From contig JAMZAV010001058.1 of the NCBI GenBank assembly GCA_024449915.1, positions 372,001 to 436,000 on the forward strand: DNA of 64,000 nucleotides. Direction: 5' to 3'. Shown here piece by piece: positions 44,607 to 56,500 of this stretch (position 1 is the stretch's first letter; each line of letters starts with the position of its first letter). Made by a program: the position numbers and the translations under genes. This stretch comes from Sweltsa coloradensis (Eukaryota > Arthropoda > Insecta > Plecoptera > Chloroperlidae). The notes under the pieces are model-generated. The model saw only the letters and a list, made by a program, of their open reading frames with translations, was not told the origin of the DNA and ran no database searches.

Positions 44607-44798
44607 TTACCAAAAGTAGTTTTCCGTTTGTGGCGCACGCATAACTCCCACCCCACCACCTAATCGCCGATAGTTCATGGCACCACATAAGCGCCACTGA
44701 TTCTGTTCCATATCGTACACTTCAATCGTCTTCAAGTAGGCTGTGCCATCAAAGCCACCCACTGCGTACAGTTGTCCATTCACCACTGCGAGACCAAC
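44607..44798 (-). CDS. KLHL20: KLHL20 last recognised exon (blade 6, stop)
   Basis: Reads [18 protein letters not shown] and continues to APQTENYFW, then TAA at 44609-44607. The bases TG/GTAAGTAG across the stop form a near-ideal donor, and Drosophila diablo continues past this point, so a further short exon is possible; none was recognised. Confidence 0.9.
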   Translation of the reverse strand, partial: VGLAVVNGQLYAVGGFDGTAYLKTIEVYDMEQNQWRLCGAMNYRRLGGGVGVMRAPQTENYFW

Positions 44799-44949
44799 CT
44801 GTAGAAGAGAAGGGGAAAATTAATTTTGTCTTAAAAAGTATTGTGATGCAGGATAGGAGATTGCTTTCCAGCAACAATGCGGCTACATAGTACTTAGTGT
44901 GAATTTACTGAAGCCTGACACACTACTGATGCCCTCTACACTACCCCCT

Positions 44950-44981
<32 letters not shown>

Positions 44982-47900
44982 TTGCTTAACATCTCATATT
45001 AATGCACTTTGGCTATTCGAGACGATGAGTAATGATAGATGAGGATGAAGTATGAACAGAAGGGAGGAGGAGAAACCCCGTACCGGCACGTAGCCTACTC
45101 CTTTCGAAAAGTACCAAGGGATGGCTTAACGTCCCATCCGAAAAGACGGTGTAACTTTGACAGTCATATAGTGTGGACCAGATAAGGTGGCGGTCGCCGA
45201 GGGATCGCAGCACTGTCGACCACGCACTATGGCCACAGGATCGGCAAAAAGTAGATAAAATAACGGTCTCTAAAACTGCTTTCGGAGAAAAACACGACTA
45301 TTTTAAAGCCAAGCCTTGCCCAATATTATCCTAAAAATAAAGTATTTATGAAGTGTACGAATAAAATCAAGACATTTTGATGCTCCTAAACATTGACATC
45401 ACATCTGGCGAGGTTAGCATTATAAACAGCTGGAACTTTGGACACACCATGACCAACAAGGCAAAAAAACACTTTCGTAATCAAGATTAATTAAAATCAT
45501 TATTTCGCTAAAATACTGACTCTGTGGGACGAACTACTTTATTCACAGCTTATAAAATGTTGATTTATGTGATAACATATCACGATAACATGACCAAATA
45601 CGGTAGGCCCTACCTAATGCCAGTTGTGTGTAAATTGTCAACGTTGGCGTCCGTGCTCTCGCTTGACCTTGATGTGCGACAGCTTATCTGGTCCAACCTA
45701 TATACGTTCCTCCTCTAACCCGGACTGCCGAGCAGACGTCGAGGAGAACGAAGCCGTTAGGCCTACACTAGCTCTCGAACTCTCCATCTGCTCTAACCAG
45801 CGGTATACGTGAGTTTTAGGGCAGAGCGGTCACCCACTCTACCCCTGACCACGCCCGATTCTGCTTAACTTCGGTGTTCGAATGGGAACCGGTTAAACGA
45901 CCTCGGCTAAACCGCTGGCTTCTACCCCCTATTGTAGTAGGCTATAGTATAACATTTAGATTTTAGAGTGATAGCCATGTAACTAATAAAAATATTTGTC
46001 AACAAAGAAACTAAAAGACTCACATGTACACCAATAAATATTTACAATCTTAAATTGCAAGTAAAAATAACAGCAGAAATATACGGAATCAATGCAAGCA
46101 ACGGTACTTGTTCATTAGGCCTACCATGGCAACGCACTTCATGCGCCCCCCCCCTACTTTCCTTTTCGGGGGGTCCCTATAATGAACAAGTACCCAATCA
46201 ACTTATAATGTGGGAGAAATCAGCTCTCGACGTTCAACCTGTCTAGTCGTTCGTCACTTTTGGCTGTTGTAGGTTCCTCCACGCAGCATAGATTCCGCTT
46301 CTCGAGAATGTTTTGGTCTTAAGGGAGTACCTAGCCTAAGGATGTAGCCTACAACATATTACCAATGAACAATGCACTCACCCCACTTCTCCTCGATGTC
46401 ATGGCTACGATGGGTGACCAGGTATTATTGTGAGGGTTGTACCGTTCGGCACTCGACAGCTCCATGCAGTCGTCGCGACCTCCCACAGCGTAGATCAAGT
46501 TGTTAAAAACAGCACAGCCTGCAATAGAACACAACTATTAAACCATAGTTAATAATAGAGGAATATAGGATATGAAATTCAATGCCCCTCGATAATAGTG
46601 CATGTTAAATTGATTAGGCCTACTGATCGAAATTAATAAACCCTTTTTAATTCAAACTCGGTAAATTCAAATTTCTATTTAATTGAAACTAGTGACGAGG
46701 TCCTTAGGCCTACAGAATATTTGTTGTTGTTCCTCCTGCAGTTCATCATCGATCGGTGGCAGGTTTTATTTCCTTAAATTCCTTTCAACGTCCAATTTCC
46801 TTCATTGTTATCCTTGTAATTCTGTTCCCTTCATATTTCTTCTCTTTCTCTCCCTCCTTAGTATGCCCCCTCATCTTCATTCTCTGCCTCATTCAGGCTT
46901 CGGTCTCCCATTGGCAGAAGTTTAGGCTTGAGCTTCAACTGAAATACTTTTGAGGTTCTTTTCTCCCACTATCCCCTCACCGAGACCATTCCACTTATCA
47001 CTGATCTTGCCATGAAGGAGTATTTGCCCACATCCGTCTTAGCCAGATAGATGGCTCTAATCAATCCCTTACTTATTGAGTTCACCCCATCCCTCATGGT
47101 TCTTCAAGATCCTATACAATTCATCCAATCGATCCCTCCTCCTTCCAGACACAAGTTTCTCCCAGCCCATTAACCATTAATGCTACACTTTTGTAAATTC
47201 TTACTGGCTTCCCATAGGATAGGGCTTAACGTTCCTTCAAAAGGTATCGATTTTGGACTTTAAATGAAATCCAATAATCCATAAAAAAACAAAAAGATAA
47301 CCACTGATAATAACAAACCTACATAAAAAATGCAGGCATTTGAAAAGTTTATAAAAAAAGTATTTATTTTTACCGTTAACCAAAAACCATATTCGATCAG
47401 AATAAGTGAGAATGGTATACTAACCGAGGTGTTTACGCCTGGTGGACATCGGTGAGACCGGGGACCACTTGTTCTGCCGCGGGTCGTATCGCTCGACCGT
47501 GTTCAACGGACACTGTCCGTCGGAGCCACCGATGGCGTACAAGAATCCTCCGAGGACCGCGACGGCGACGCCAAGCCTTCGCGTAGTCATGGGCGCCACC
47601 TTGCTCCACTTGTTCTCCTTGGGGTCGTACCTTGTAGGAGAAAACATACAAGTTGTAGGAGAAGTTGATTCAATCAAGAAATACGCCGAAGTACAATTAT
47701 TGGCCCTTGCCCTATTTCACTAATAGGCAAAATAGGCACTAAAAAAGTATTGTGGCAGCTGACATTCAGGGATTATCCCAATGCTACTCTAGGCAGAATG
47801 GGGGAGCTGAATAATGCCGAATGGAACAACGCCGACTCGATCGTGTGTAGTGTACGTAACTACCACGCTACTCTTTTGTGTTAGGAGCTAAAAAGGTTAG

Positions 47901-49757
47901 TAGGAAAATTGGAAGTACTACTTACACTACACACGATCGATTCGACGTTATTCCATTCGGCGCTATTCAGGCGTCCCGGCAGACTAACCGTTTGCCTGCT
48001 ACTCACAGCTCCACTGCCACCTGCTTTTGATGTTACTTTTATTGTTGATTATTGTTGAATTATTTGGTAACACTTTCATATTTAGGCCACTATCATTCAA
48101 CCATAGCTCACCTCTCCACATGGTTGAGACACTGTACTCCATCCTGCCCCCCGACCGCGTACAGAAACCCATCAAGGACGGCAACACCGACGCTGGTGCG
48201 ACAAGAGGTAGTTGGGGCGACGTCGCAAGACCACTGGTTTGTCTGAGGATCGTACCTTTCGATGCTGAGAAAAACAGATTATTTTACTGTGCATATCAAA
48301 TTAAGTTTACTTTTTGTTGTAGGCCCTAATCCTAGTCCAAGGCATAATTTGTTCTTTTAAACTTGTCTAAAACTTTAGCCCTACTTGCCATTACTTTGTT
48401 GTTAAAATTGTGGCATGTTAGTTTTTGGATAGAGGCTTGCCAAGTGAAACTTATTATAGGTAGTGCTAAGTAGTGACAAAAAGGTTTTCAAGTGATAAGT
48501 TCTTGGCCTCTTACCTGTTGAGATAGGACTGCCCGTCATGACCTCCGACAGCGTACAACAGATCGTTGAGTACAGCAACACCGACACCACAACGCCGCTT
48601 ACTCATTGGTGCTACCATTTTCCAGTCTGCAGACTGAGGGTCAAAACGCTCCACAGATGCAATTGCATCACCGCTGCACCATCCGCCCACTGGAATGAAA
48701 TTGCAACTACTTTTAGGCCTGCACAATGTATTAATGTTTTTATCTTTATTCCTTGAAATAACACTGCAATTGATTGAACAGAACTTGAAATTATCTGACC
48801 TGCAAAGAGAACTTCGCCTCTCCTGGTGGGTTTCCTTGGCCGAGTTCTTGGGCCCTGCATAAGAGGGCGTTCTTGTGGCAACAGAAGATAATTTTTTGCT
48901 TCATCGACCAGATCGCGACAAGCTTCATCGCTTCTCACCAACAAGTCTGAACCGACAGTCCCCACAAGAAACTTGGGGCTTAGCAGTGGTAAACGAACAT
49001 GTTGCAAGACCTGTGCGAGGTGTTGCCTTCGGTCTGAGACATTGTACTTCACCCAAGACATAACTGCGCTGAAAACTTGTTCTTCAGAACGGACATTGAG
49101 TTCATCGCTTGAGATTATATCCACCAGCTGGCCAACAGGAAGCAGTAAGAACTCTTCGCTTTCCATCACTTCTTGAAAGTTGTGTTGCGTGAATTTGTCG
49201 GCAATACGAAGCAATTCTCTGCATGAATGTGTGTCGGCAAAAGCTCTTATGCCGAGACAGTTAGATGGGTCAAGCTGCCGCTTTAAAAATTCACAACATA
49301 TATCCTGTATTTCTGCTAATTGAAGTAAACAAGCAGCTGGAAGAAGTGTTTGGACATTACTTTCTTCAACGACAATGTAAGATGTGTAACAGAAGTCGAT
49401 GAGCAGTTCCATTGCCAATTCATCTATATCCCGAATAGTGACTTCCGTTTGCCGTGATTCGGCAAGTTCACCTGTAAACATTGCCCGAAAGTATGGACTA
49501 CATGCAGACAGTATTACTCGATGAGCAAATATCTTGCGCGTGCCAACGTTAAGGACAACATCGCACAATTCACGATGTCGCCTCAATACATTTAGTTCTG
49601 TTAATGTTCCCCTAGGATGTTTTTCTGATGTATGGGAGAGTCGGGCAGGAGAAGGGGGACGTTCCCCAATCACCATTTCTCCCATCCTGCTATGGGGGTC
49701 CTGGGCCAAATGCAGGCGTAATGGGGGTGAGGCCCAGCCCCACACAGTGTCAATCTA
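44607..49757 (-). CDS. KLHL20: KLHL20/diablo BTB-BACK-Kelch protein, 6 coding exons
   Basis: Substrate adaptor of Cul3 ubiquitin ligase; the BTB domain binds Cul3 and the six-bladed Kelch propeller binds substrates. Exons in transcript order: 49757-48800, 48689-48515, 48264-48112, 47630-47425, 46518-46382, 44798-44607. With ATG at 49685-49683 they give 1749 nt (582 aa) in continuous phase. The first exon holds BTB (about 30-140) and BACK (about 145-290); the rest hold six Kelch repeats with repeated GG and Y..W. The [10 protein letters not shown]-terminus is characteristic of arthropod diablo. The exon starts at an acceptor (TTTTTAG before 49757), so at least one 5' UTR exon lies upstream. 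The stop TAA lies inside a sequence that also reads as a donor (TG/GTAAGT). Confidence 0.96.
44950..45245 (-). mobile_element. SINE-like repeat with (CAAT)n tail
   Basis: Minus-strand 3' end is a run of CAAT units (44950-44978) preceded by GATGTTAAGCAATAT, and the body carries GGATGGGACGTTAAGCCATC and GGTGGCGGTC-type blocks. A related block (CGCCGAGGGATTCCAGCAC) occurs at 42218-42240. Tail plus body suggest a LINE-mobilised short element in a KLHL20 intron. Confidence 0.45.
45797..45918 (-). mobile_element. 5S-rRNA-derived sequence (SINE3-like head)
   Basis: Read on the minus strand it is 122 nt with pairing ends CCAGCGG/CCGCTGG and an internal part closely matching arthropod 5S rRNA: CGAACACCGAAGTTAAGCAG, then TCGGGCGTGG, GGGTGACCGCT. 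Internal promoter region preserved, later part diverged. A true 5S gene is unlikely because the 3' half departs from the consensus; a 5S-headed SINE is the better guess. Confidence 0.55.
46382..46518 (-). CDS. KLHL20: KLHL20 Kelch repeat exon (blade 5 to 6)
   Basis: Reads [16 protein letters not shown] and continues to TSRRSG, then donor GTGAGT. Confidence 0.95.
46737..47215 (-). pseudogene. LINE 3' fragment in a KLHL20 intron
   Basis: Antisense copy of the same LINE 3' region found at 51690-52300 (shared TCATCC.TCGGTGGCAGG start, CCATGAA.GAGTAT and CCCACATC.GT blocks, corresponding to the C-terminal K-Y-F-M-G-R region). Frames are broken. Confidence 0.6.
47425..47630 (-). CDS. KLHL20: KLHL20 Kelch repeat exon (blades 3 to 5)
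   Basis: Reads [14 protein letters not shown] and continues to [11 protein letters not shown]-rich third positions contrast with the AT-rich introns. Confidence 0.95.
48112..48264 (-). CDS. KLHL20: KLHL20 Kelch repeat exon (blade 2 to 3)
   Basis: Reads [18 protein letters not shown] and continues to [14 protein letters not shown], in a frame broken by short introns on both sides. Acceptor TTCTCAG, donor GTGAGC. Confidence 0.94.
48515..48689 (-). CDS. KLHL20: KLHL20 Kelch repeat exon (blade 1 to 2)
   Basis: Reads [16 protein letters not shown] and continues to [10 protein letters not shown]. Acceptor ATTCCAG, donor GTAAGA. Confidence 0.95.
48800..49757 (-). CDS. KLHL20: KLHL20 BTB-BACK exon
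   Basis: Begins after acceptor TTTTTAG. The first in-frame ATG (49685) starts [17 protein letters not shown]-initiated longer frame exists but has no ATG. Ends GEVLFA plus G, followed by donor GTCAGA. Confidence 0.95.
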
Positions 49758-50573
49758 AAAAGAGAACGTACATTAAATTAGGCTTAATGGTTAGTTTAGA
49801 TGGTTTATGTGCACAAATAAGTACTAAGAGCATCGAAGCATTAAGGACACATGCTAAAACAAAGGCCTAGGCTAGCCTACTTGGGTTAATTAAGTCTAGT
49901 AACGTATGTCTAGGTTCCAGGTCCCTAACCCTAGCTCGACTTACCTTTGATGTTTTAGTGCACTTCCAAGGGAAAATTGTGTTGTAAAGGTTGTAACTTA
50001 AGGTGAAACAACCATAAGGAATATTGGTTCACAAAAGTTATATATTTCTTATTTCTAGTCAGGTGGTTATTGGTGTTTACAACAAATATGACAAAAGGCC
50101 TTTCATGAACACAATACAGAATGTCAACCACTGTCTTTTTCCTGTCAATTTTCCATCATTCGCAGTATAGACATAGTCTGGTAACATAGGGTAGTATCTA
50201 TGGGGCGGACGGAGCATATTTACTTTCACTTGTGAAGAGATAACCTTAGATTTGTTAATTTATTTATAAAATTTGGTTTACTATCTCAGGTAAACATGAA
50301 ATTTTTCTGTATTATTTTTGTGAAACTATAACCTTTAACTCCTCAAAAGTTATTTTTATATTAAGTAAAGCCACGCCTTCTTTCCTGGCCCTTGTTGAAA
50401 CTGAACTATTTTCGATCCAGTGTGCAGTGGAAGCAAAGGTGATCGACTTGCTATCTTCCGGTTCCGCCTTCCGCTGTCAGCAGTCAGCGGTTGTCAGCTG
50501 GTGCAGAGTATTTTGTGATATTTTGTGACTTGTTCGAGGCCTATTTTAACTTGTGAAGGGTCATCATCTCAAT
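49758..50573. promoter_or_regulatory. Divergent KLHL20-flower promoter region
   Basis: The two genes start in opposite directions with 816 bases between the KLHL20 BTB exon and the flower ATG. The stretch should contain both transcription starts, the flower 5' UTR and at least one KLHL20 5' UTR exon. An ETS-type core CTTCCGG lies at 50455-50461 and a related CTTCCG at 50468-50473, typical of TATA-less bidirectional promoters. No clear TATA box was found. Confidence 0.55.
50101..50400. other. Upstream part of divergent intergenic region
   Basis: AT-rich; presumably includes the KLHL20 first exon or promoter. No exon could be fixed from the sequence alone. Confidence 0.35.
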
Positions 50574-53500
50574 ATGGTAAGTCAATTAATCAACATTCGT
50601 ATTTAGTGAATATCAAGCTTTTAAAATACATTTGAATGTCAAAACTATATCGCCTCGTTTGTCTAGGCTTTCGCAGAGAAGTTGGGGTCAATGATGCAGC
50701 GGCCGGGAGAGGAGGGAGCCACAAAAGATGATGTCCCATGGTGGATGAAATACGCAGGCAGGGGTCTAGGAACAGTTGGGAGCATGAGTAAGTTACCTAC
50801 TTGATTCTTATCTAGGGCCTAGGCATATTCTGAACTATTTGGTATAATTTGTGGTAATTTTGCTTACAAGCCAGCCGAGGCGTAGATTATTCACATGTTG
50901 ACAAGTCTTTTGTTTTCAGTTGCTATCGCCCTGGGATTCTCCAACTGTTTTGGAATTCTTCTTGGTCAAGTTGGATGTCTCATCAGTGGAATGTGGCAAA
51001 TGTTAGTATTGGCCTAGCCTACTTAGTCTACTTGGGCCCTTACCTAGAATTAATCAGCTAGAGCCTAGCTAGGGGCTGGTCAACTTGACCACCCAGCCCC
51101 TAGGTCTAGGCCTAGCCCCTAGCTTAGGCAGGGCAGGTCCTAGGGGCTAGCTAGTGTTATGCATTTGGCATGACTACCTAGGCCCTAGGCCAAAGAAGGT
51201 TAGTTTTTATTTTGTAGCTCAGATAACCGATTTACAAACTAAAGCCCACTCTAGAATAACCTGGCAATGAAAACTGTAGCCTGGTAATCATTACAGTACC
51301 ACTACGGTAACGATAAACTTAGTTTTCTCGTAAGTTAGATGGCACGATCTGAACAATAACATTCCTTCAATTTCATTAATCAGGAAACATAGGCCTAGGC
51401 CTATAATAATATTCCCGTGAGTACTGGCTCTGCTCATACTTGGGGAAGTTCCTTTTCAAAAGAAACTTAATAAAGTTCAAGTTCCTTTCAAAAGTTCCCT
51501 TTTATCGTTCCCTTTGTACGGTAATATGTATTATGTTAATGCTATAGGGAATGCTCCTAAAATTTATTTTTAATATATTCGTAACGTTGTTTGTTACTAA
51601 AAAAAACAATTCCCCCCAAAAAAATCAGTTGAAAAATGTTTTTTACTTTTTTTTTTGGTAGGTAGGCCTATTGGTATTTTCTTCTGCTAATGACAAGTAG
51701 TCGGTGGCAGGTTTTATTCCTTCATCCTTCCTTCAGCTTCTTCCTTCCTTCATATTACAGTTATCCTTCTTGACTAGTAGTTACCCTTTCTTCGATTTGA
51801 ACTTAGTTTCTTGTATCTTGATTAATCTTGTAGATCATTTTGATCCTCCTCTGTGATATCTCCCATTTCAGGGTTTCCCAGATTAATAGTCTTTAGTTTG
51901 CTCATGAATCCTTTTATATTTTTTGCTCCTACTACCTCACTTGGCAGCTCATTCCAATCTACCGTAGTCCTTCCCATGAAAGTATACTTCCCCACATCAG
52001 TTTTCCAGTTTCCCCTTTCCAATTTCCAATCATGATCTCCCCTTGCCAAGTAGTTAGTTCCCCTCGTAAAACTGTTCAGTTCACCCCATCCTTCATGATT
52101 TCTGATGACTCGATACATTTTACCTAATCTATCATTTTTTCTCCTTTCTTCCAGGTTTTCCCATCCCAGCTCCTTAACCATTCCAGTTACACTCTCATAA
52201 GTCCTTAATAGCCTTCCGTTACCATTTCCTCTGTCCATCCCTTCCCTTTTTTGCATAATCCTCCTTGCTGCTCTCCTCTGCACTGCTTCTATTCCTACTA
52301 TCTCCCCCTTCTGTAGGGGTCCCATGCTGACCCAGCATATTCCACCACAGGTCTAACCAAGGTTTTATAGGCATGCCCTTTAAGTTCCCTACTAGCTCCC
52401 CTTAGGTTTCTCATAATAAAGTTTACGCACCTAAATCCTTTCTTAGTTACCGTGTTGACCTGATCCTCCCATTTGAGATGTTTATGGAGCCACACTCCTA
52501 GGTACTTAATTTTATCCACCCTCTCAAGATTTTTACCCATCAGTGAATATCCTTCCCCAATTTCCCTTGCTTCCCTTTTCCTCTAGAACTAGGTAATCCT
52601 TTTACGGTACATTTTCCGTGATTTAGGCTCATCGAGTTCTCTTCTACCCATATGTCTAGTAGGCCTATAGCCAAATCATCCTTTAGACTTTTCACATCAT
52701 CTTCGTTCTTTATAACCCTGTATATCACACAATCATCAGCAAAGAGTCTAACTTTGGCTCCCATTCCCTCTGCAATATTATTCACATATATGACGAACAG
52801 TAGTGGCCCCAGTACACTACCCTGCGGCACTCCTGAGGTCACCTCCACTCTTTCCTTTCCTTTCACTTGGTTTTATGAGGGTGTGAATATTCGTGTTTAA
52901 ATTCCGCGCGTAAACAGGCCTAGCTGACTGTGACATCCATGTGACGTCACATAGAAGTATCGTTTCGTCAGTCTGCCGGTAGGGGTTCCACCGCCTGTCA
53001 AATTAATTGATTCCTAGTCAATTCCTAGCAAAGGCAGTGGGCCCAAGGTCTTGGTTACCATGGAAACCAGAGTCGATAAAGAAGGTTCCTCGGATTAGAG
53101 TCGGTAATAGATCAAACAAAGTACAATGTTTAATAAACAAATTTGCAGATGAGTAAGGTAGGCCTATTATTCGTTGACAATGCATGTTATAATATGTATA
53201 CATTTTTATATTATACATTATCATTATTAGGTGTAGGCTCATGCCTCAGACAAACTATTAGAACATATTAAATTGCTTGACATGGATTTGACTACATTCC
53301 ATTCCAGCCGGCGAGCGTGTGGTGCAGCGCGCGCGCGGAGATCTATTCAACTATTACTTCGACGTGACATCACGCAATGTACGGAGCGTTTTAGTCCCGC
53401 TTCGCCACTAGCCAATTTAAAACCTTCATAAATACCCCAAAAATTGTTAGTTTTTAAAATAAATTTATATTTGTGAGTATATTTCTTATTATATTTTATG

Positions 53501-56500
53501 GAAATGACAATTAAGTCGCATAATAGAGTTGAGGAGCATTCCCTATTGCAGAGTCACTGATGTGCAACTCTCATGCATACAGCTGTCATAGGCTACTCAT
53601 AGAGCAGGATGAATCATGATGATACATAATATGGTATGAAATGATTAATGATAGGGCTTACATAGGCCTAACGACAGTTTATTTGGTACAGATACCGGCA
53701 CTGAAAAGTGGTGTTGTCTCTCTCTCTCTCTCTGAGTGCAAAATAGACTGCCGTAGGCCTAGCCTACCTATCTGGAATGTTTAAAGGAACTTTTAAAAAA
53801 GTTCCCATCACATATGAATTTGATCACTTAAAAGTTCCCCAACACTAAAAGGGTTCAATTCCCAAAAATGTTTTGGGAAAATGGAACTTGTTCATTTAAA
53901 AAGTTCCTTGTACCCAATTATGGAGCCTCTGCTATTTGTGCATCATTCATGCCATAACTTTATGAAAATGAAAGTTGCCGGGAGAGTTTAGTTCCTTCCA
54001 ATATTGTATTGTAGGGGAGAGTGGGGAGGTTTGAGACACTTTTCTTTAGAATTGCTGTACCTATCTTTTTTGATTCTAGACTTTTTTTTTTTTTTAGTTC
54101 ATGATTGGGATGTTGGCTTCAAATTGCACTCTTTGGTTTAGACTATATTTTGCTATGGGGCGATTCCACTGTTACGTGTGTGACTTTTGCACTGAAAATA
54201 TGAAGGAAAATTGAAATTTGAAGGCATGGGATATTTGTTTTTTGAAAAATCAAAAAGTGTGTTATTTAGATTAGACATTTATTGATTTTTAAGAAGAAAA
54301 AAAAGTAAAATTATCCTTATAGTTTAGTTATTATGAATTTTACCAATTGCGTTACGTTTGTGACTCGGAGAAATACAGATATTTGAAATGTAATGTTTGT
54401 CACCATATTCCTGTGAAACTACAATGTTTAGAAAATTGAGATTGATGTAGGTGAATGGCTGAACTATTAACTGTTTAAAAATAAATTGTAGATTTTTATG
54501 TTTTTAATTTGTCCACTAAATAAATGTCCGAAGTTGCGTTACGTGTGTGACAATAGGCCGTTACGTGTGTGACCGTGTGAATATAATGGTAAAATTAGGA
54601 AGAATTCAGTGTAGTTTGTAGTTTTTTTCACTCAATGATTCAAAACTTAACTAGTCCACGTGGATTTATGACTTTTGGAGCAGTTATTTTTTTAAAAATG
54701 ATTTTTATAGGATAAAATATGGAATCTGTAACTTCCGGCCACTTCCACTTCCAATACTTTCCGTCAGGAATCATCTTGCTGACTTGTACTTTGGCACTTT
54801 CTTTCTTTACTACCTTTCCTGCATAAACTACTTATTCATAGGTAACAAGACACCAGTCTCCAACTTGGACTTCTACTAGTGGTTCACTATCGGAGGTCAT
54901 TTCAAGCTCTGCCGCGGGTCTCCATTTCCTCATCATTTAGCTCGTAACAATCTTGAATGTCGGGGAACATTTTATCGTCAACATCAGAAGTTCATAGCTT
55001 TATGTTTCCACTAGGGTAACATTCACGTATAACATGCATGTTATGTACTGTATTCCTTCTTTCTGAGGTAACAGTACTCCGTGGTTTCTCAGCTAGCAAT
55101 CTTAATAAAGAAAACCAAACAACAATATTATTTGCAAAATAACTAGGCCTAGGCCTAATATATGAAATAAAACCAATTTAAAAAAAAAACTGCATTGGTA
55201 ATACTATGTACGTAGAAATGTACATTAGCTCTACCGTTTCAGTTACTTATTGGCTGATGTGGAAGACATGTTGTTGCCGTCATCAACTCTTCTGCGGTTT
55301 GTGCGAAGTCTAGCGATCTCTAAACCACAACATTGTCCTTCTTGCTCATTGATTTTAATGTAACAATTAACTGTGCTGACAAGCTTCATTCACCCACTGG
55401 CTGCTTGAGGTTTGTTACTGCCATTGTCCAATTTGGCAATTACAAACCCAAAGATCTTGAATGCCAGTTGAGAAAACAGCCCCATAGACTCCAAAACAAG
55501 CGGGATATTTAAATTGCAACAACTGATAGGTCTATGTCTTGTCCTAAATTATACTACTGTACAAAGTTAACCCATTACAAGGTATTTAAATTGAATATAA
55601 ATTTGTTATCATGTTTGCTAACTAGAAAAGTTGTGAAAAGTGGTGGGCAAAGAAACAAACCTAATGTGTCACAAACGTAACGTTACGTTTGTGACAAGGA
55701 AAGTTACGTGTGTGACATACTTAAAAAGGGTCATTAAAGCACTTTTTGATTTTGGTTTTTGATTTTCATCTTTCTTGAACCTGTTTAAAAGAGGAATTAA
55801 TTTGTAAACATTGTACTAAATTTATTTCAACCCTTAAATTTACTATCAGTTTCTTGGCGTTACGTGTGTGACCAACTTGTAATGAGTCATCGTTTTGTGT
55901 TTTTTTTATCACCAAAAAATAAAATAAAAAATGCCTGCTTTTGGCTTTTGGTAGGTAGGCCTATAAGTTAACTTAGTTGACTTGTAAAAAGTTTTTTTTT
56001 TTTTTTTTTTTTAATAAACACAAAATATATCAACAATTGATTATGTCATTCATTTTTTTTTAACGAACGAGAAACGAATCATTGCACATAAAGTACAATA
56101 GATTTGTAAATACTTGTTAGATTTTGTTTATTTTTGTTTCATTGAAAAGAGGACAATTTTTTCATTAAAAATATGTAATTTGGTTGTCTTGGCAAAATTT
56201 TAATTATTTGAGCCAGCAGGACCACTTTCAGTGGAATCGCCCTATGACACTAGTATTTTTGGATGAGCGTAGCGAGCGAAGCGAAGATTCCATTTCACTA
56301 CACTGGAAAAAAAAATCCGGAATGTTTTTTTTTTTTTTTTTTTTTCCTTTTTTTTTGTATTTTTGTGTGTCTGTTAACACGATTCCGGCTAAACCGATAC
56401 TCCGATTGTGATGAAATTTTATGGAGGCCTTCGAAATCTCTGAACTTAGAACTGCCACGTTTTTGAGCGCAATCGGGAATTTTTTTCTCATAAAAAACGC

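Noticed and set aside
49683..49745. KLHL20 starting upstream at a GTG (W-G-W-A-S-P)
   Set aside because: Eukaryotic initiation at GTG is unlikely; the first ATG at 49685 gives a normal diablo-like N-terminus, and the region before it is probably 5' UTR.
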